64,000 bases of DNA from the NCBI RefSeq assembly GCF_026151205.1, contig NC_087083.1, forward strand, positions 5,620,460 to 5,684,459, written 5' to 3'. The first letter of the stretch is position 1, and each line of letters begins with the position of its first letter. The notes under the pieces were generated by a model, which saw nothing but the letters and a program-made list of their open reading frames with translations, was not told the DNA's origin and did no database searches. Source of the stretch: Bolinopsis microptera. Taxonomy: Eukaryota > Ctenophora > Tentaculata > Lobata > Bolinopsidae. Shown piece by piece: positions 63,881 to 64,000 of this stretch. Made by a program: the position numbers and the translations under genes.

Positions 63881-64000
63881 TGATCCGACTATCCAAACTA
63901 TCAAATAAATGTGAAAATGAACCTCCATTTGAAAAAAATGAACGCGAATATTTTTCGAGTTGACAAATTCCTCGAACCAGTGGTGGTACTAAGTCATATC
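63881..64000. other. Window end, nothing recognised
   Basis: Short AT-rich tail of the window. Confidence 0.4.

Overview
The window looks like nuclear DNA of an intron-bearing, repeat-rich metazoan, most likely a marine invertebrate; I cannot name the species. The basis is a GT27-like polypeptide GalNAc-transferase-family protein with a ricin-B lectin tail, a calcineurin B gene split by GT-AG introns, CR1/L2-like and RTE-like LINEs, a tRNA-derived SINE, inverted-repeat DNA elements, TATA-box promoters and AATAAA signals. There is no bacterial-style gene packing.

Layout. 0.4-2.2 kb: intact single-exon GALNT-like gene (minus strand) that has lost its metal-binding residues. 2.5-6.7 kb: microsatellites, a LINE 3' fragment and a 22-bp minisatellite. 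6.8-22.6 kb: a 16-kb block in which nearly every base sits in a homopolymer run; it looks like base-calling failure rather than biology, and none of its ORFs should be believed. 22.6-27 kb: non-coding, with arrays that combine CRE-like TGACGTCA and E-box CACGTG words. 27.1-27.9 kb: an intronless 246-codon orphan gene with TATA box and polyadenylation signal. 28.6-49.3 kb: a large plus-strand gene starting under a TATAAAAG box; fourteen exons between 38.7 and 49.2 kb join without a break into about 790 codons of helical, TPR-like protein of unknown function. Its introns hold a LINE, a 124-bp satellite, a CCCGGT-rich inverted-repeat element, a small MITE and many short arrays built on a CACGTG...CCAATCAG unit. 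49.9-52.6 kb: a palindromic transposable element with 271-bp, about 99% identical inverted arms and another insertion nested in one arm. 53-54.7 kb: a lone plus-strand exon and three minus-strand exons of calcineurin B. 55-57 kb: SINE, poly-G and dispersed repeats. 57.5-62 kb: a two-ORF full-length LINE (minus strand). 62.2-63.2 kb: a second, broken LINE. 63.3-64 kb: a dispersed repeat.

The host genes seen here (GALNT-like, orphan gene, TPR-like gene, calcineurin B) share no evident pathway. The strongest unifying theme is the repeated CACGTG/CCAATCAG word, which occurs in at least nine short arrays, abuts splice donors, and has apparently been absorbed into one coding exon.
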